Shown: one piece after another, positions 52,157-61,413 of the stretch | Layout: each line of letters starts with the position of its first letter | Numbering within the stretch: the stretch's first letter is position 1 | From: a virus | IMG/VR virus record: IMGVR_UViG_3300020477_001611 | Coordinates: 37,155-101,154 of that record | Direction: 5' to 3' (one strand) | Length of the DNA: 64,000 nucleotides | The notes under the pieces: generated by a model | What the model saw: the letters and a program-made list of their open reading frames with translations, nothing else | Databases searched by the model: none | Told to the model about the DNA's origin: nothing | Position numbers and translations under genes: made by a program

Positions 52157-53102
52157 CTTGCCTTAAAAGGGCTATATCGTTCATGACCATTTTTTCAGCC
52201 ATTTTTTCAAAAGTAACCTTGGGCCTCCAGCCCAATATTTTCTTTGCCTTTGTACAGTCGCCAACAACATTGTCCACATCTAGTGGGCGCATATATCTTT
52301 CATCATACCTAATATACTTTTCCCAATCACGAATATTAACACATTCAAACGCTGCAGCAAGGAAGTTTCTAATAGAGTTAATTTTTTCGGTAGCGATAAC
52401 ATAATCATCTGGCTGCTCTTGTTGCAATATCAACCACATAGCCTCGACAAAATCTGGAGCATACCCCCAGTCGCGGCGGCCGTCTATATTCCCCAAAACA
52501 AGGTGATCCTCCAAGCCTAAATATATTTTTGCCACACCCTTGGATATTTTCCTAGTAACAAATTTCTCCGGCCTTCGTTCTGATTCGTGATTAAAGAGGA
52601 TTCCGCTGCAAGCAAACATCCCGTATGATTCACGATAATTTCTTGTTATGCAGTGTCCGAATAATTTTGAAACTCCATAAGGGCTCCTCGGATGAAATTG
52701 TGTTGCCTCATTCTGCGGCGCTTCTAGTGGTTTTCCATACATCTCGCTAGTAGAGGCTTGATAAAATTTTATTGATTTATTATAATTTTTTATTGCGTCC
52801 AACAATCGAAGGACGCCAACACCATTAATGTCGTTTGTATATTCTGGGGCTTGCCAAGATGCACCTACGGAAGAAATGCCCCCTAGGTTATAAACTTCAT
52901 CAGGATCGACCTCTTCCAAGCAGCCAATTAAAGATTTCTTGTCTGTGAGATTCCCCGCAACACATATAATACTCTCATTTAGATGATTGCCCTTTAAGCC
53001 GGTTCTGGACATTCCATATACTTTATAGCCTTTCAACAATAAAAACTCAGAAAGATAGTAGCCGTCTTGACCATTGATTCCAGTTATAAGGGCCCTTTTC
53101 AT
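52140..53102 (-). CDS. gmd: GDP-mannose 4,6-dehydratase (second copy)
   Basis: 320 residues: TGINGQDGYYLSEFLL, NLGGISSVGASW, the catalytic ASTSEMYG, SPYGVSK, and GILFNHESERRPEKF are all GMD motifs. It differs in sequence from the copy at 36372 and is 16 kb away next to heptose genes, so it may act on a different GDP sugar such as GDP-heptose, giving 6-deoxyheptose. That substrate is an inference. The start ATG at 53102 has GAGG six bases upstream and overlaps the previous stop (ATGA). Confidence 0.85.
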   Translation of the reverse strand: MKRALITGINGQDGYYLSEFLLLKGYKVYGMSRTGLKGNHLNESIICVAGNLTDKKSLIGCLEEVDPDEVYNLGGISSVGASWQAPEYTNDINGVGVLRLLDAIKNYNKSIKFYQASTSEMYGKPLEAPQNEATQFHPRSPYGVSKLFGHCITRNYRESYGMFACSGILFNHESERRPEKFVTRKISKGVAKIYLGLEDHLVLGNIDGRRDWGYAPDFVEAMWLILQQEQPDDYVIATEKINSIRNFLAAAFECVNIRDWEKYIRYDERYMRPLDVDNVVGDCTKAKKILGWRPKVTFEKMAEKMVMNDIALLRQDAHHD

Positions 53103-54175
53103 GAAATACCTCTTAGTACCTCTTTCCACAAATCATAAATTTTTTCCTTTCTAACCTTATTAAAAGAAAGCATGTTCTGGCTTACAGCAGTAGTATCCAC
53201 CTCATTTAACATGGCTGAAAGCTCGTGGAACGAATCAAAGTAGTTTATATGCGGCATCCACTCCTCATCATAGAAGTCGGCCAGTTCAATCCATGGCCTT
53301 TCTTGGGCGACATTCCCATAATTATTAATATCTGTTTCGCCCGGTGGTCCAGAAATTATAGTTCCTGAAGGAAGGCCCCAGACCTCTCTCCACGAAAGTT
53401 GATTCAGCACCCCCATGTTACCAAAAGTCCCTCTCAGCTTCAACATGAATTCTAAAGAGGGGAAAAACATGGGCATCCCAGAAGTATAATTTTCAAAAAT
53501 GGACATGGTTGAAATATTATATGGTATGTGGACTATTCCACGATATTCTGTTAATTCGTGCCACTTATAATGTGGACCAAGAGCCTCTTTCTTGTTCTGT
53601 ATAATCGGATCATAGTGTAATGTGTGCAGGGGAAGCAGCGAATGATAAAGAAAAGAAAGGTTCTTCGGATCATATAGCGACTCAGTATATTCACAAAGAC
53701 TCGGAATGTGTTTCCACTTTCTTTGTGTGAGCGTCTCACAATATTTTTTATCACACTTGTTGTTGGCTATTGGAATTATTAATCCGCTATCAATACCTTC
53801 TCTCAAATATTCGTTATACCATTCCCACTTTTCCTTGTCATTCCAGAATGGCGCTTCATATCTAATAGGAGCAACTGTTATTATGGGTTTTTTAAATTTC
53901 TCATATAACAAACAAAAACTTGGAGCATATGTACAAATAAATCCATCATATTGACTTAATTCGTCCTTGTATCGCTCATAAAAAGCATCGCACATATTCT
54001 TATCTAGATTGTGCCAATTTGCAGCGCTGATAATGTCTACCTTATCAGGAGAGCGGCCCATGGCCCAACTATGACCCGATAAAGTCCAATCATCTACTTG
54101 ATGTCCCAAATCTTCAAAAATGCGCTTAATGTCCGCAATGACGGCAATATGTAAATCTAAATTAAAAAATTTCAC
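53099..54175 (-). CDS. Glycosyltransferase-like protein (GT-B type suspected, 358 residues)
   Basis: I do not recognise a defined family. The N-terminal half looks like the first Rossmann domain of a GT-B enzyme (IKRIFEDLGHQVDDW, GFICTYAPSFCLLYEKF), and the middle has IVHIPYNISTMSIFENYTSG, where a nucleotide-sugar site would be expected (Glu within FENY). The C-terminus is helical. The neighbours are a glycosyltransferase on one side and a GMD on the other, overlapped at both ends, which supports a transferase role. Confidence 0.5.
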   Translation of the reverse strand: MKFFNLDLHIAVIADIKRIFEDLGHQVDDWTLSGHSWAMGRSPDKVDIISAANWHNLDKNMCDAFYERYKDELSQYDGFICTYAPSFCLLYEKFKKPIITVAPIRYEAPFWNDKEKWEWYNEYLREGIDSGLIIPIANNKCDKKYCETLTQRKWKHIPSLCEYTESLYDPKNLSFLYHSLLPLHTLHYDPIIQNKKEALGPHYKWHELTEYRGIVHIPYNISTMSIFENYTSGMPMFFPSLEFMLKLRGTFGNMGVLNQLSWREVWGLPSGTIISGPPGETDINNYGNVAQERPWIELADFYDEEWMPHINYFDSFHELSAMLNEVDTTAVSQNMLSFNKVRKEKIYDLWKEVLRGIS

Positions 54176-54828
54176 TTTAAAGCCTCTTTAAGAATATTCA
54201 CATGCTCTTCAATTGTGTTGTCGTTTTCATCAAAAACTTGCCCCACAAATTCGTTGTCTTGGCGAAGCGTTGGAAAAGAATTCCCCTCAAAAAATTCATC
54301 ATGTACAAGTATATCATCTTCAATTCTAGGCAGCACAACATCAGCAAGAAATTTGTAATCGGTGCCGTAAGCATCCTCTTGGGAAAAATTATCTATAAGA
54401 TCCCTTATGCTTGATAATATACCAGACTTGATACCCCACATGCCCCCCAATACTGGAAACCTGTGCCATGGGTGATCGCGCATAATATGGAAACCCTTGT
54501 CAGACGTTGCCCACTGATCCACAGCGGCCTTTTCACGGTAATTAAGCCGCGAGTCAGCATCTCGCGAAATCATAATTTCTACGCCCCTTTCATCGATAGC
54601 CTCAAAGCGCCAGAACATCCCCCTCCAATCGCCGAATTCGGATCTTTCTACAATCTGAACATTTTCTCTTTTTTTTAATTCATGGATCACGGAAAAAGGA
54701 ACACTCTGCCCAACATAAAAACGACAAAACCAATCTGGATATATTTCTCTAGCTAGGTCCGCGTTTTTTATAGCGCCAACCAAATATTTTGGATCGTTGC
54801 CCCAAAGAGAAAAAGTGATTAATTTCAT
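54172..54828 (-). CDS. GT-A-type glycosyltransferase (218 residues)
   Basis: MISRDADSRL near residue 88 is a DxD-like metal and nucleotide motif; WHRFPVLGGMWGIKSG and GTDYKFLADVVLP follow as in small family glycosyltransferases that sit in phage and bacterial sugar clusters. YLVGAIKNADLAREIYPDW at the start resembles enzymes of uncharacterised phage origin. Start ATG at 54828 overlaps the previous stop. Donor and acceptor unknown. Confidence 0.6.
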   Translation of the reverse strand: MKLITFSLWGNDPKYLVGAIKNADLAREIYPDWFCRFYVGQSVPFSVIHELKKRENVQIVERSEFGDWRGMFWRFEAIDERGVEIMISRDADSRLNYREKAAVDQWATSDKGFHIMRDHPWHRFPVLGGMWGIKSGILSSIRDLIDNFSQEDAYGTDYKFLADVVLPRIEDDILVHDEFFEGNSFPTLRQDNEFVGQVFDENDNTIEEHVNILKEALK

Positions 54829-56816
54829 CCTGCGGCTGTAACATCCTTATACTTCTCATAAATTTCTGCTTCTTCTTTACGCTTCCAGTCAAAATTTTCT
54901 GGATTTGTAGAAATACCCTTCGGATTAAAATAATATAATCCTAAAGGCTGCTGCATTTTTTTAAATTTTGAGCCCTTAGAGGCCGCTCTCAACCACATCT
55001 CCCAGTCTCCAGCAGATCTATATTTATCTTCGAACTTTCCATATTTATCATGAATGGTTTTTCTCCACATAGGAGAAGCATGTGGCATATTAACCATCTT
55101 CAAGTTATCAAAAGAAAATTCCGGAAAATTATACTTAGCGTTGTTGCAAGAGTTGTTTTCAAATGTTTCGTTTGGCTTTTGTGTGATCAACATATCCGCA
55201 TACACCAAATCTATGTCATCAGCTTGGTATAAAGCTTTGGCGTGTTCTTCTAGTGAATTGGTGGCCTTCCGATCATCCAAGTTCGCATTTGTTAAATATT
55301 CCCCAGAGGCCATTTCGACTCCCATGTTCCAAACGCCATAAATGCCGGGATCATCATCTAACTTTACATATTTAATGTTATCTGGATATTTTTCCACATA
55401 TTTATTGATAATATTTTCTTCATTGCCCGGAGAATTTGCGTTAATCAATAATAACTCACACTTCTCCTCAAATATGGTTTGACGAGTAATATCCTCCAAA
55501 AATGGCTCAATATAATCATCGCCGTCATAAACCGAAGTAATGATGGAAATGGTTGGAAGATCCTCTATTTTGACAGGAGGTTTGATTTCTTCACCTAAAA
55601 TATTTTCACAAAATTTGTGATAAATCGTTTCTTCGGAAAATTTTCCACTTTCATAAATATATTTTTTAAGGGTCCGAGCTTTGTTCTGTGCAAGGCTATA
55701 ATTTTCACAAACCTCGCGCATAGCGATTTTGGCGCTCTGCTCATTCACAAAAGCCCATTTCGCTTCGGGCTCCAATACCCCGGGCCAGACCGCCTCTTTT
55801 TGTATAGGCCTTACCTCATAGACAACCTTGGAGAAAAAAGCACGCATCTTTTCTTTCTTGGTTTTTTTGTCCTTCTTTGGAGCGTATAAAAAATCTCTTT
55901 GGCCACCCCAATCATGAGTAATCACTGGAACTCCACAACAAGCCGCTTCGTACAGTGGAAGGCCAAAGCCCTCACCGTGACCAAAATTAATCATAGCCTT
56001 AATTTTGGGACTTTTGATTAAAGAGCCCATCTCTTCATCTGTCAAATAGCCATGAATTAATTTAACAGAACAAACACGATCTGGATAATTTCTTAAGACC
56101 TCTCGCAGTCTTTTTTCAGTTTCGTGCCTGTCAATAATTGAATTCCCCGCAAGATGAGCCTTAATCACAAGGCCCACCTCATCATCATGAAACTCTTCTA
56201 AAAACATTTTTAAAGTGCCTTCAAAATTTTTACGGGGGCCCCATTGCGATACACACAAAAAATTAAAGTCATGTTTAAAATCAATTGTTAACTTATTTTT
56301 ACTCTCCGTCACAAGGGAATTGATAGGATAATTAACTGGGTGTATCGGTGTTTCTATCTTAAGCTCAAAGACCTGTCCTTGTGGGTTCTGTGCGTTATAT
56401 ACAGCATCTATAAACCCCTTCTTAGCGAAATCAGCAGTAACTATGATTCTATCTACAAATTGATTTGCGGCTGCTAGCCAATGCCCAGATACTTTATCTG
56501 CTTCAATGCCAGCACACACGCCGATATTTACTGGTGCGTTACGATATTGTTCCCACTCGCTAGGAATGGTCACCATCACACAAAGATCAAAAGTTCCCTT
56601 TTGCTGTAAATAATTAGCGGCCTTGCTAACCGCACTATCTATTTCGCGGCGTTCTTCGGAGTCTTCAAATTGCCAAGAAGTCTGCCCCCACCCAATTGGC
56701 ATCACATATAAATCAAAAAGATCTGGGCGACTCTTCAAGGCCCGATAGACTGTTCTTGCGTGTACACCGTATCCTGATTGGGTAAGGATCGGCCCTACTA
56801 ATAATACTTTTTTCAT
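54825..56816 (-). CDS. Two-domain glycosyltransferase: GT4-like plus GT2-like
   Basis: 663 residues. Residues 1-400 form a GT-B fold with NFLCVSQWGPRKNFEGTLKMF and the EX7E-type ending EGFGLPLYEAACCGVPVI. Residues ~420-663 are a GT-A, family 2 domain: TISIITSVYDGDDYIEPFLE, NANLDDRKA with the metal Asp, and SAGDWEMWLRAAS near the acceptor site. Two transferase steps are therefore joined in one chain, probably for consecutive sugars of one glycan. It overlaps its neighbours at both ends by four bases. Confidence 0.8.
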   Translation of the reverse strand: MKKVLLVGPILTQSGYGVHARTVYRALKSRPDLFDLYVMPIGWGQTSWQFEDSEERREIDSAVSKAANYLQQKGTFDLCVMVTIPSEWEQYRNAPVNIGVCAGIEADKVSGHWLAAANQFVDRIIVTADFAKKGFIDAVYNAQNPQGQVFELKIETPIHPVNYPINSLVTESKNKLTIDFKHDFNFLCVSQWGPRKNFEGTLKMFLEEFHDDEVGLVIKAHLAGNSIIDRHETEKRLREVLRNYPDRVCSVKLIHGYLTDEEMGSLIKSPKIKAMINFGHGEGFGLPLYEAACCGVPVITHDWGGQRDFLYAPKKDKKTKKEKMRAFFSKVVYEVRPIQKEAVWPGVLEPEAKWAFVNEQSAKIAMREVCENYSLAQNKARTLKKYIYESGKFSEETIYHKFCENILGEEIKPPVKIEDLPTISIITSVYDGDDYIEPFLEDITRQTIFEEKCELLLINANSPGNEENIINKYVEKYPDNIKYVKLDDDPGIYGVWNMGVEMASGEYLTNANLDDRKATNSLEEHAKALYQADDIDLVYADMLITQKPNETFENNSCNNAKYNFPEFSFDNLKMVNMPHASPMWRKTIHDKYGKFEDKYRSAGDWEMWLRAASKGSKFKKMQQPLGLYYFNPKGISTNPENFDWKRKEEAEIYEKYKDVTAAG

Positions 56817-58090
56817 AAATCAATCGCCTTCCAAGGTTCATAGCCCTTTCTACTTTCCCAAGAACCATGCTTTTTATGGGTATCTTCCATTAAACTAACC
56901 CACCTTTCATTAAAATCTTTAAAATTAAAATTTTCCTTAACATGCTTTCTGGCACGTTTAGTAAGCTTCGTCTTTTCCTTATCGGTCATATTATAAACCT
57001 TCATCAGGGCCTCCAAAAAATCTTCTTTAGAAATCCGATCTTCATAAATGTAAGGAACCTGTTGTGAGCCTACAATTTGTTGAGAGCACGGATAGATTGG
57101 AATGCCACATTCCTCATCACCATTCTTAATTTGATCTTGAAGACCACCTGTCATAATAGACACAATCGGCACCTCACAAGACATCGCCTCCAAAGTAGAG
57201 AGGCCAAAACCCTCTGCATCTGAAATGTTAACTACGCAGTCTGCCATGTTGTATAAGCGACCCATTTGGTCCAGCGGAATTCGCTCTCGTGAAAACAACA
57301 CTTCCCCGTTTGCGATCTCAAGATCCTCGATCATCCGCTGTAAATTTGGACCGTTGGTGTCAAATGGGTCTGTGTGCATGATTAAAGTTGCTTTGTCGTG
57401 CCCTACTCGGTCTAAAAATTCTTTAAACCACAAAATTAAAGTACCAGAATGTTTTCTTCTGGCGTTCCTATTACACCAAAAGACAATAAATTTGTCCTCC
57501 ATGGACTTTCCATCGGGCGTTTTGTTTGTTTCCCGCAGAATTTTTCTATTTTCGGCGCCCTCATTCTTATATATTTCAGAATCAACTGCATGGGGTATGT
57601 GATGCAACTCAACCTCCGGAGCTACATGTTCAACCAAGTCGTTTGTAAGTTGTGAAATGGAGACTATCACATCATTCGATAAATAGGGTGCTCTATTATA
57701 GTGAGGATAGGGATAGTTATCCCACACATGATAATATACCATTGGCATCAAAGGCCTAATTTCGTTTTCCATTTCCCACAACCAACCCCAAAAACGCGGG
57801 TCGGTCATAAACCACAATATATCTGGCTTTTCTCGGCGGATAATAGAGCGCAACAAATCTTTCGTTCCAAAATTATCTACTGGTAAGACCCTCCAGTCTT
57901 CTCCATACTCTTCCGTTTGAATTATATTATATTGGCTGTGCTTAATTGCGCCCCCAATAGAAAAAACTTGAAACTTGCCGCTCTTAAGCAGCGCTTCAAT
58001 CATATTCCTAGTTTGAATGCCGACGCCTGAGAACGCCAAGGGATGATCGCCTAGTGTAAGGACTTTTATTTTTTTATCTGTCATGGACAA
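56813..58090 (-). CDS. GT4-family glycosyltransferase
   Basis: 425 residues, GT-B fold. FIVFWCNRNARRKHSGTLILW (in part) marks the nucleotide-binding domain start, and DAEGFGLSTLEAMSCEVPIV is the classic EX7E motif of retaining GT4 transferases. SMTDKKIKVLTLGDHPLAFSG is the N-terminal Rossmann strand. It heads the sugar island in transcription order, overlapping the nuclease gene end. Role: transfer of a nucleotide-sugar to a glycan, virion protein or host polysaccharide; not resolved here. Confidence 0.82.
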   Translation of the reverse strand: MSMTDKKIKVLTLGDHPLAFSGVGIQTRNMIEALLKSGKFQVFSIGGAIKHSQYNIIQTEEYGEDWRVLPVDNFGTKDLLRSIIRREKPDILWFMTDPRFWGWLWEMENEIRPLMPMVYYHVWDNYPYPHYNRAPYLSNDVIVSISQLTNDLVEHVAPEVELHHIPHAVDSEIYKNEGAENRKILRETNKTPDGKSMEDKFIVFWCNRNARRKHSGTLILWFKEFLDRVGHDKATLIMHTDPFDTNGPNLQRMIEDLEIANGEVLFSRERIPLDQMGRLYNMADCVVNISDAEGFGLSTLEAMSCEVPIVSIMTGGLQDQIKNGDEECGIPIYPCSQQIVGSQQVPYIYEDRISKEDFLEALMKVYNMTDKEKTKLTKRARKHVKENFNFKDFNERWVSLMEDTHKKHGSWESRKGYEPWKAIDL

Positions 58091-58896
58091 TTTTCCGTAT
58101 TCTTAAAAACACAATATTTGCAAGACAGCCTATTTTTAAACGGCTTATTGTTTTTTATATTATATACGAACCTTTCTAAAGATTTAATTGCATTTTGTGT
58201 TTTCTTTGTACCGCTTGTTACACGATAGATTTCTACATTATCACGTTTTGCCGTTCTTTTAAGTAAAATAAAATAAGTTTCCACATCTTTTGGATCTAAG
58301 TCATATTTTTTTACAAAATAATTTTTATAAAGAGTCAATTGATACGTGGTCAATGGGCTAGTTTTTTTCTGAAAATTCCAACCCCATGAGCATGTTTTCC
58401 AATCAATAACATGATATTTGTTATCTGGAGTCTTAATAACCAAATCTATATATCCCTTAAACTTATAATCAGGCTCAGGAAATTCCTCTATTGGTTCATA
58501 TAGGGCCTCTTCGGCTGCCACCACCTCAAATTCTCCAAAATGGTCCTTGAGAGCCGGCATTATTTGAGGGATAATTCTTTTTCCCTGTTCAACGAACTGC
58601 TCCTTTACATCCTCAGTAATTTGCTTTGTAACCTCTAATAGTTCTTTATCAAAAGACTTTTCAAAGAGAAGCTTGCCTTGAGCGGGGCCCTGCACACGTC
58701 CCAATGTCATTTTCTCACATACTTCATGAATGGCGGTTCCAAATGCAGTATATTCGTTGCTTGAAAAATAAGGAATCTTATCTAAATAAACCAATTTGTG
58801 CCGCCATGGGCACTCACTCCAGTTTTTATATTCAGAATAACTTATATGTGTTTTATTTGTTTGATTTTGTGATTGTGAGCTTTGTGAGTTTGTCAA
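58081..58896 (-). CDS. PD-(D/E)XK nuclease, Cas4/RecB-like
   Basis: 271 residues. YSEYKNWSECPWRHKLVYLD and GTAIHEVCEK open the family; YKFKGYIDLVI, then YHVIDWKTCSW (Asp-x-Lys), and TTYQLTLYKNYF are the nuclease core. Four cysteines could hold a Fe-S cluster: one in SECPW and CKYCVFKNTENC at the C-terminus, as in Cas4 and AddB. Expected role: 5'-3' DNA end processing. The start is probably TTG at 58896, with AGAGG seven bases upstream. It overlaps the upstream 100-residue gene by 44 bases. Confidence 0.82.
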   Translation of the reverse strand: MTNSQSSQSQNQTNKTHISYSEYKNWSECPWRHKLVYLDKIPYFSSNEYTAFGTAIHEVCEKMTLGRVQGPAQGKLLFEKSFDKELLEVTKQITEDVKEQFVEQGKRIIPQIMPALKDHFGEFEVVAAEEALYEPIEEFPEPDYKFKGYIDLVIKTPDNKYHVIDWKTCSWGWNFQKKTSPLTTYQLTLYKNYFVKKYDLDPKDVETYFILLKRTAKRDNVEIYRVTSGTKKTQNAIKSLERFVYNIKNNKPFKNRLSCKYCVFKNTENCP

Positions 58897-59155
58897 TTAA
58901 TGCCTCTTTACTTTTTTTCCAATACTCAGGAATGTTTTTATTTTTAGCCTCAGTACGAAGTTCTTTATAAGTCATTATAACAAATTTTTGTCTTTGTTGC
59001 AAATATTTTTTTTCTTCGGCTAAAAGGGCGGCGCTCTTCTTCTTTTCTCTTTCTAGGCGGCCGTGCTCAACCACTTTATTATGAGCCTTCTGTTTTTCAG
59101 AAGCGATAGCAGCGACCTTTGACGCAAAATTTGTACGAGCATTACTTCTCTTCAT
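58853..59155 (-). CDS. Small basic protein with SAP/HeH-like C-terminus
   Basis: 100 residues, strongly basic. The first 60 residues are a charged helix (EREKKKSAALLAEEKKYL). The last 40 (YKELRTEAKNKNIPEYWKKS, then KEALIDKL) resemble SAP/HeH motifs that bind DNA. The resemblance is by eye. Might be a DNA- or RNA-binding accessory of the nuclease gene it overlaps. No other function seen. Confidence 0.5.
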   Translation of the reverse strand: MKRSNARTNFASKVAAIASEKQKAHNKVVEHGRLEREKKKSAALLAEEKKYLQQRQKFVIMTYKELRTEAKNKNIPEYWKKSKEALIDKLTKLTITKSNK

Positions 59156-59826
59156 AGTGTGTTCTCAACCTCTTCTACTTTTTCCAGCAAAACTGGGCAT
59201 TCCTTTAAATCTCTTGGACGTTCTAAAAAGTATATTTCAAAGCCACTAGCAAAATACTCTCTCAAAGAAGTCACACTATAAGTATTTGGAAACAATCCTA
59301 AAATAAAAAATTCTAATTTTTCGTATCCCAACTCTTTATACAAAAAATTATCGAAACTTGAAGAATAATCAGAATTTACGAATTCTTCTTTAGAAACTTC
59401 ATAATTATGGGCTTTTAAAATTTGATATAATTTATATCTCTTAGCTAAGAATTCTCGCTGAAGACGGCCATCGCCATATATTAGAGTATTGTTTTTTTCT
59501 TCGATAGAGTGGGCCATTTCGTGGATCAAGTCGTCCACTAAATCTTGATGGTCATCTTGGTCATTACTAACAAAAATAGCGCCATCCTCGTAAGCGGCAT
59601 TAAGATTTCTTTTTTTTAAAAAATCAAAATCCCCCACATATATGGTATCAACACTTTTTAGTACCCCGAGAGGCAGACGTTGCTTTATATCCATAAGAGC
59701 ATCGTGAATAGAAACTCCGTTGCTTATTTTGTCTTTTACGATGACATGGGCGCCGCCGACAACAAAATCTTGACTCTCAAGAAGACGCTTGTGTTTGTTT
59801 TGGATGTACTTCAACTTGATCTCCAT
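59152..59826 (-). CDS. Zincin-like metalloprotein with HExxH
   Basis: 224 residues. H102-E-M-A-H106 is the zincin active-site motif (LIHEMAHSIEEKN), with the likely third ligand in REYFASGFE near residue 195. The N-terminal 90 residues are a mixed domain with VDTIYVGDF. Small zincins of this form are related to toxin and phage-associated peptidases, e.g. the lethal-factor-like group; whether it cleaves protein is unknown. No signal peptide. The gene starts inside the previous gene by 50 bases and ends at the next start. Confidence 0.7.
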   Translation of the reverse strand: MEIKLKYIQNKHKRLLESQDFVVGGAHVIVKDKISNGVSIHDALMDIKQRLPLGVLKSVDTIYVGDFDFLKKRNLNAAYEDGAIFVSNDQDDHQDLVDDLIHEMAHSIEEKNNTLIYGDGRLQREFLAKRYKLYQILKAHNYEVSKEEFVNSDYSSSFDNFLYKELGYEKLEFFILGLFPNTYSVTSLREYFASGFEIYFLERPRDLKECPVLLEKVEEVENTL

Positions 59827-60067
59827 ATTTTTTCTTTAATTCTTGGATATCGTTTAATGCCTGCTCATAACCGCGAATATAATTTTCTTCTGCGAGTACC
59901 AGCAAAAATTCTGGGAATTCATCAGCCATTACCCCCAGCACCATGTCGATGGTTACATTTCCATCCTCTGGCTGTAGTTTGTTGCCTGCATACTGAACAA
60001 TCAATTCTTTAATTTTTGTATTTTCTTCGACTAAATTATCTTTTATTGATAAATCTTCTTGATTCAT
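59777..60067 (-). CDS. Hypothetical protein (96 residues)
   Basis: Unrecognised. A helical, acidic chain: FPEFLLVLAEENYIRGYEQA and IQELKKKYGDQVEVH. The motif NYIRGYEQAL is common in phage small proteins of unknown role. The ATG at 60067 has AAGGAAAAAAA upstream. It lies between the PhoH gene and the zincin gene, overlapping the latter by 50 bases. Confidence 0.5.
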   Translation of the reverse strand: MNQEDLSIKDNLVEENTKIKELIVQYAGNKLQPEDGNVTIDMVLGVMADEFPEFLLVLAEENYIRGYEQALNDIQELKKKYGDQVEVHPKQTQASS

Positions 60068-60076
60068 TTTTTTTCC

Positions 60077-61411
60077 TTATAAAATTTTTGCTGCAAGTGT
60101 GGCCACCTTAGACCTTTCGCCTCGTGTTAAAGTTACATGTCCTGCAATGTCATGTTCCTTGAATTTTTCTACTGCATGTGTAAGACCATTGGTTGTTTCA
60201 TCGATATAAACATTATCAATCTGCTCAATGTCTCCCATTAAAACAATTTTTGAATTATCTCCGACGCGAGTCACAACAGTTTTAAGTTCGTGGGCTGTCA
60301 TATTCTGAATTTCGTCAACTACAATAAAAGCATTGTTTATACTTCGCCCACGAATATAAGTAAGCGCTTCAATCTCAATTATACCCTCATTAACATATTC
60401 TTTTAAACTATCCTTGCCGTTTCCTAAAAGATACTGTAAATTGTCATTAATTGGGGCCAGCCAAGGAGACATCTTCTCCTCTAAGCTGCCGGGAAGATAT
60501 CCAATGTCCTTGCCCATGGGTTGTATCGGTCTAGAGACGATAAGGCGGTTGTAACGCGCTTGTTTGGGAATTACGGTGTGCCAGTCGTCTACAGCCTGAC
60601 AAAGCCCAGCAAACAGCGCTATCATCGTTTTACCGGTACCTGCTGGTCCGACAAGAGTCACAACCTTGACGTTGGGATCCATCAGAAGGTTCAAGGCAAA
60701 ATCTTGTTCTTTGTTTCGAGATTTTATATTCCATTTTTTGTTAGAGTAATCAATAATCTTGCCTAAGTGTTTATTATAACCAGAAAATCTTGCTAGCGCC
60801 GTTTTCTTCTCGTTACCCACAGAAACAAGCAGCACAAATTGATTTGGATAAAGCTTTACTTCATCTTTATCCAAGAAAACATTCTCGCCGGCGTAGAACT
60901 GGTCGATCACCTGATCATCTACCAAATGCTTGGTTACTCCGGTAAAAATCTCCGATCTGCTTTTGACCACTTTTTCAGTTTCATAGTCTTCGCCTAAAAT
61001 ATCAAGAGCATCACATTTAACGCGCATGTTGATGTCGCGAGACACAACAACAACCTTTCTTCTAGGATTGTCCTTCTTTTCACTTAGGGCCGTTGCTAAA
61101 ATCTGGTTGTCAGGGTCTTTGTCATCGAAGCCGGGAGGAAGCAGCCCTAATTCATAGCTCCTAGCCCTCAGAATGCCCGCTCCGCGTCTTATCCGCACTC
61201 CCTTGGACAAGTTCCCCTTTGAGCGGAGTTCGTCCAGTGTACGGATTATACGGCGGGCATTTGAGCCGACACTATCTTGGCGCTTTTTATGTTTGTCGAT
61301 TTCTTCTAAAACTTTAATAGGAACAACAATGTCGTTGTTGCTGAACGAGAAGATCGAATTTGAGTCTGTTAGATATACATTGGTATCTAAAATGTAGGTT
61401 TTTTTAGCCAT
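60077..61411 (-). CDS. PIN-PhoH ATPase
   Basis: 444 residues. PIN ribonuclease domain at the N-terminus (YILDTNVYLTD with the catalytic Asp pair, then VVPIKVLEEIDK), then an OB-like linker, and a PhoH ATPase domain: TLVGPAGTGKTM is Walker A, then VDEIQNMTAHELKTVVTR, with GDIEQID (Walker B and sensor regions). PhoH2-type proteins of this layout act as RNA helicase-nucleases; phage PhoH genes are common in marine phages. It is followed downstream by the zincin and nuclease genes. Confidence 0.87.
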   Translation of the reverse strand: MAKKTYILDTNVYLTDSNSIFSFSNNDIVVPIKVLEEIDKHKKRQDSVGSNARRIIRTLDELRSKGNLSKGVRIRRGAGILRARSYELGLLPPGFDDKDPDNQILATALSEKKDNPRRKVVVVSRDINMRVKCDALDILGEDYETEKVVKSRSEIFTGVTKHLVDDQVIDQFYAGENVFLDKDEVKLYPNQFVLLVSVGNEKKTALARFSGYNKHLGKIIDYSNKKWNIKSRNKEQDFALNLLMDPNVKVVTLVGPAGTGKTMIALFAGLCQAVDDWHTVIPKQARYNRLIVSRPIQPMGKDIGYLPGSLEEKMSPWLAPINDNLQYLLGNGKDSLKEYVNEGIIEIEALTYIRGRSINNAFIVVDEIQNMTAHELKTVVTRVGDNSKIVLMGDIEQIDNVYIDETTNGLTHAVEKFKEHDIAGHVTLTRGERSKVATLAAKIL

Positions 61412-61413
61412 TT

